From: Plantago ovata
Taxonomy: Eukaryota; Streptophyta; Magnoliopsida; Lamiales; Plantaginaceae
Length of the DNA stretch: 64,000 nt
Direction: 5' to 3'
Assembly: GCA_028274465.1 (NCBI GenBank)
Contig: CM051456.1
Coordinates: 76,184,753-76,248,752, forward strand
Part shown: positions 58,888 to 64,000 of the stretch, piece by piece
Numbering within the stretch: the first letter of the stretch is position 1
How the letters are laid out: each line of letters opens with the position of its first letter
The notes under the pieces: model-generated
What the model saw: only the letters and a program-made list of their open reading frames with translations
Databases searched by the model: none
What the model was told of the DNA's origin: nothing
Made by a program: the position numbers and the translations under genes

Positions 58888-58971
58888 CTATGGACCTTAA
58901 GAGTACTAGTTACTGGACTTTCCTTAATTTAGCATGGTTAATTGCTCATCAAAATTACAAGTTTCCTAACA
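58888..58971 (-). repeat. inverted fragment of LTR start (84 bp)
   Basis: The reverse strand starts TGTTAGGAAACTTG at 58971 and matches the first 84 bp of the LTR, then is joined directly to the end of copy 3's LTR. Its TG end touches gypsy gag-protease sequence, so it is the outer edge of the Sirevirus cluster. Confidence 0.85.
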
Positions 58972-60299
58972 TCGTCCATCGGTATCCCAATCTCTTTCAT
59001 CACACGCAATGGTAAGAGATTAACTGCAGACCCACCATCGACCAAGATCCTCCTTACTTTTTGCTCTTTAGCATAGCAAGTCACGAACAATGGTTGATTG
59101 TGAGGTTTAGAGCCTAGCAGAAGATCTTCATCGGTGAAGGAGATGGTTGACAAACATTGTTCAACATTAGGCTCCATTTCCACGGTTGAAGGATATGTGT
59201 TGCTTGGAGTATTTTCAAGCAAATCGAGGTTGCTGGTTTCTTCCTTGTCTTCATGGACTTCAAAAGATGAGGTAGTGTTGACATTTGCATTTTCCTCATC
59301 TAGTGAAATTTTACCTTCTCGGGCTAACTTCATCACCTTCTCCTTGAAGATGAAGCAATCTTGTATTGGGTGACCTATGAGGCGATGATATTTGCAGTAT
59401 CTTGGATCGTCAGAACGACCTTCCTCTTCAGGTCTTTTCATTTCAGGCAATTCGATCAAATTACCCTCAAGTAGATCATCAAATATTCCAGGGACATCAG
59501 AGTCGAGGAATGGGTATTGCTTTGCCATCATCTCTTCCAATGTTGATTTCCTTTGTTCTTCTTTTTGTGGAACATGGCTAGTATGAACTACCTTCCTTGC
59601 GCCTTTATCCTTTGGAGCTCTTGACGCTTTTACATTTGTGGCCATCTCTTCTCTAAAAGGAGGCTTGCCCCCTTTAGAACTATTTGCCTTGAATAAACCT
59701 TGCACGGGAGGACCGCCGGCTCCACTTGAAGACATGCTCAATTCCATGTCATGTGCTCGAGTAGCTAGTTTTTCGAACGACCGTGGCTGGATACCTTGAA
59801 CAATATATCGGAGACTCCAATGCATCCCTTCGATACACATTTCAATTGCCAAGGACTCAAGACAAATTGTCTTTGCAATTGAGACTCAAATTTCTCCAAC
59901 GATTGATGTAGTCTATGACTGCTTCTTCTTTCCATTGGCGGGTGTTGGTTAGCTCGATCATGCTAACGGTTCTTCTTGTGCTATAGAAGCGGTTAAGGAA
60001 CTCTTGCTCCATCTGTTCCCAAGTGTCAATGGATCCAACCTCCAAATCAGTGTACCAATCGAATGCATTGTCTTTGAGTGAGCGAACAAATTGATTTACG
60101 AGATGGTCGCCAAAAGTCCCAGCATTATTGCATGTCTCAACAAAATGTGCGATGTGTTGCTTTGGATTCCCTTTGCCATCGAACTGTTGAAACTTGGGTG
60201 GTTGATATACAGCTGTCATCCTCAAGCTATCGATCCTCCGTGTATATGGCTTGCTGTATGTGAAGGATGATTTTGATTTCCTATCAAGTCTTTCATTTA
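58972..60299 (-). pseudogene. gag: Ty3/gypsy gag-protease fragment, main part
   Basis: 60299-59857 holds capsid (GYQPPKF-type motif [49 protein letters not shown]). A 1-nt insertion at about 59865 shifts the frame. 59852-58972 continues ([31 protein letters not shown]), a CKYH...HPIQDC-like knuckle remnant, an acidic stretch, and the protease start [11 protein letters not shown]. It stops at EIGIPMDD, where the Sirevirus cluster begins. The rest of pol would be left of the window if the cluster is an insertion. It is from a common plant gypsy family unrelated to the other gypsy elements here. Confidence 0.85.
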
Positions 60300-61012
60300 G
60301 AGCCCGTTTGGTTCTAAGTAGGAAAAGGAAATTGATGGTTTCCTAGGAAATCTGGTTCAACTTGAGAAGTAGGAACAGGAGTAGGAAATGTTGGACATTT
60401 CCTTCATTGGTTCCTTAAATGGAACTAGGAAATCTGGTTCGAGAAACATTTCCTTTTCCTTCTTTGGTTCACCTAAAACTCATGTTTGAATGTTTGTTTT
60501 TCCACAAATACCCCTCCGTGTTTTAATTGTACGGTACCGTTTTGGGTGGTGGTCTAACGCAAATTCTGCAATTAAGGTTCACATTTTGTTTTCATGAGTA
60601 TTCCACGCAACATCCATAGCTTTCAATGTACAAACATGTTTCATTTGCTCTGCAACCTAACATTCTTGACGCAATATCTTTACAAAATTGTCGACTACAA
60701 GAAACAAGATTTCCAGTAAGAGAGAGAGTGTCAAGTCTATCTGTCAAAAGATAAAATAAAGACATGTTACAGGAAGTATAGAGAGAACAGATCTTAGTAT
60801 AGAAATGTCACAAATTCCAAAGACTAAGCTAAGGAAATATCTAAACAGGTTGTCCATAGTTTCATCACTGCTCATTTTAATCTATTTCTCAAATCAAAAC
60901 CACAAGCAGTAGTTTGATGCAGCCATGTTAGCATAAATGTATCTCTACATACTGAAAAGATCCAGCGACATGCCACCATACACCCAATTTTTATCGGTTT
61001 TTGTTATGAGCT
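60300..61012. mobile_element. left non-coding arm of the TIR element
   Basis: Subterminal repeats of GGAAATnTGGTT and its inverse (CATTTCC) fill 60320-60470. The rest is AT-rich and probably includes the 3' UTR of the captured gene. No ORF of interest. Confidence 0.5.
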
Positions 61013-63570
<2,558 letters not shown>

Positions 63571-63601
63571 TTAGAATTCCTGGGCCCCCAGGAATTCTAA
63601 A
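63571..63601. repeat. 31-bp palindrome
   Basis: TTTAGAATTCCTGGG and its complement CCCAGGAATTCTAAA around a single C, near the right end of the TIR element. Confidence 0.85.
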
Positions 63602-63715
63602 TAGGAATTCCGGTCTGACCGTTTTTGCGTTTTCTTTTTTTTGTGAACCAAACATGGAAATGTAGCGAAAAATGCACAAAATTCTTCATTTTCCTAGAGA
63701 ACCAAACAGCCCATT

Positions 63716-64000
63716 AGAGTTCCCATGATGAATTCCCTCGATTGATCAACAGGAATCATCCCGTCGGAAGAAAGTGACACCTCTTCATAGGTGGACTTCA
63801 TTTGTGTTTTTGGCTGATGTTTGTGTGACGTATCATGGTCGTCGAACTATTCTTGCCGTTTCTCTCCAGCCTTGCTAGTTTCAGTCGTTTCCTTCCTTAA
63901 AAGTCTTTCAATCTTGGACTCTCGCTCCATGAGCATAGCAATTTTTAAATCTTGATATTCAGCGTGCTTCATGAGACGGTCCATGGCCTTGGTTAGGGCT
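63716..64000 (-). pseudogene. gag: Ty3/gypsy gag, N-terminal part
   Basis: Minus-strand reading gives LMKHAEYQDLKIAMLMERE (coiled-coil-like), then one stop (TAG after EKRQE), then SSDGMIPVDQSREFIMGTL. It continues in frame across the TIR element into NERLDRKSKSSFTYSKPY at about 60299. It is the start of the same gag as 58972-60299. Confidence 0.8.

Overview
This is plant nuclear DNA, most probably from a eudicot. It is AT-rich and made almost wholly of nested transposable elements. I see no intact host gene and no rRNA, tRNA or CRISPR. The plant call rests on CACTA (En/Spm) TNP2 and TNPA-type genes, Ty1/copia and Ty3/gypsy families typical of plants, and exons of a plant-type RAB6/RABH1 GTPase. 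I cannot name the species.

Layout. The backbone is a cluster of one Ty1/copia family of Sirevirus type. It has an LTR of about 1.6-1.7 kb (TGTTAGG...ACCAACA), gag with one zinc knuckle, PR-IN-RT-RNaseH, and a very long extra gene (here ORF3) between pol and the 3' LTR. Copy 1 (+ strand, 1-33204) consists of an LTR (156-12219), ORF3 without gag or pol (12467-28471) and an internally deleted LTR (32784-33204). Copy 2 (- strand, 33205-45150) and copy 3 (+ strand, 45210-58887) are nearly full elements lying head to head. They meet in a palindrome at 45168-45189, and both lack the 5' LTR, the PBS and the start of gag. An 84-bp inverted LTR start (58888-58971) closes the cluster against a Ty3/gypsy gag-protease fragment (58972-64000, - strand).

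Later insertions. The LTR of copy 1 holds a 10.5-kb tandem LTR-internal-LTR-internal-LTR array of a non-coding gypsy-like element (889-11382, TSD AAACT). Copy 1 ORF3 is split by two CACTA elements: 13129-19232, left end lost, and 20673-25292, TSD TAA, lacking the TNP2 core. A 4.1-kb gypsy element with an unfamiliar duplicated cargo protein sits at 28521-32621 (TSD TTTTG). The gypsy gag at the right is split by a 3.4-kb TIR element (about 60300-63715) carrying RAB6-like exons. A 100-N gap (52308-52407) has duplicated flanks and looks like unmerged contig ends.

Points of most interest are in the Sirevirus-type family. (1) Seven consecutive hairpins between pol and ORF3 share a loop core AC(A/G)GG and show compensatory stem changes between copies. 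(2) Three adjacent candidate introns of exactly 75, 72 and 75 nt occur in all three ORF3 copies; they are open in frame, and CACTA2 lies inside one of them. (3) A TATA box is conserved upstream of ORF3. (4) TTGCTGAA is repeated on the sense strand throughout the family, coding and non-coding. Nearly all coding regions carry frameshifts or stops, so most genes are listed as pseudogenes.
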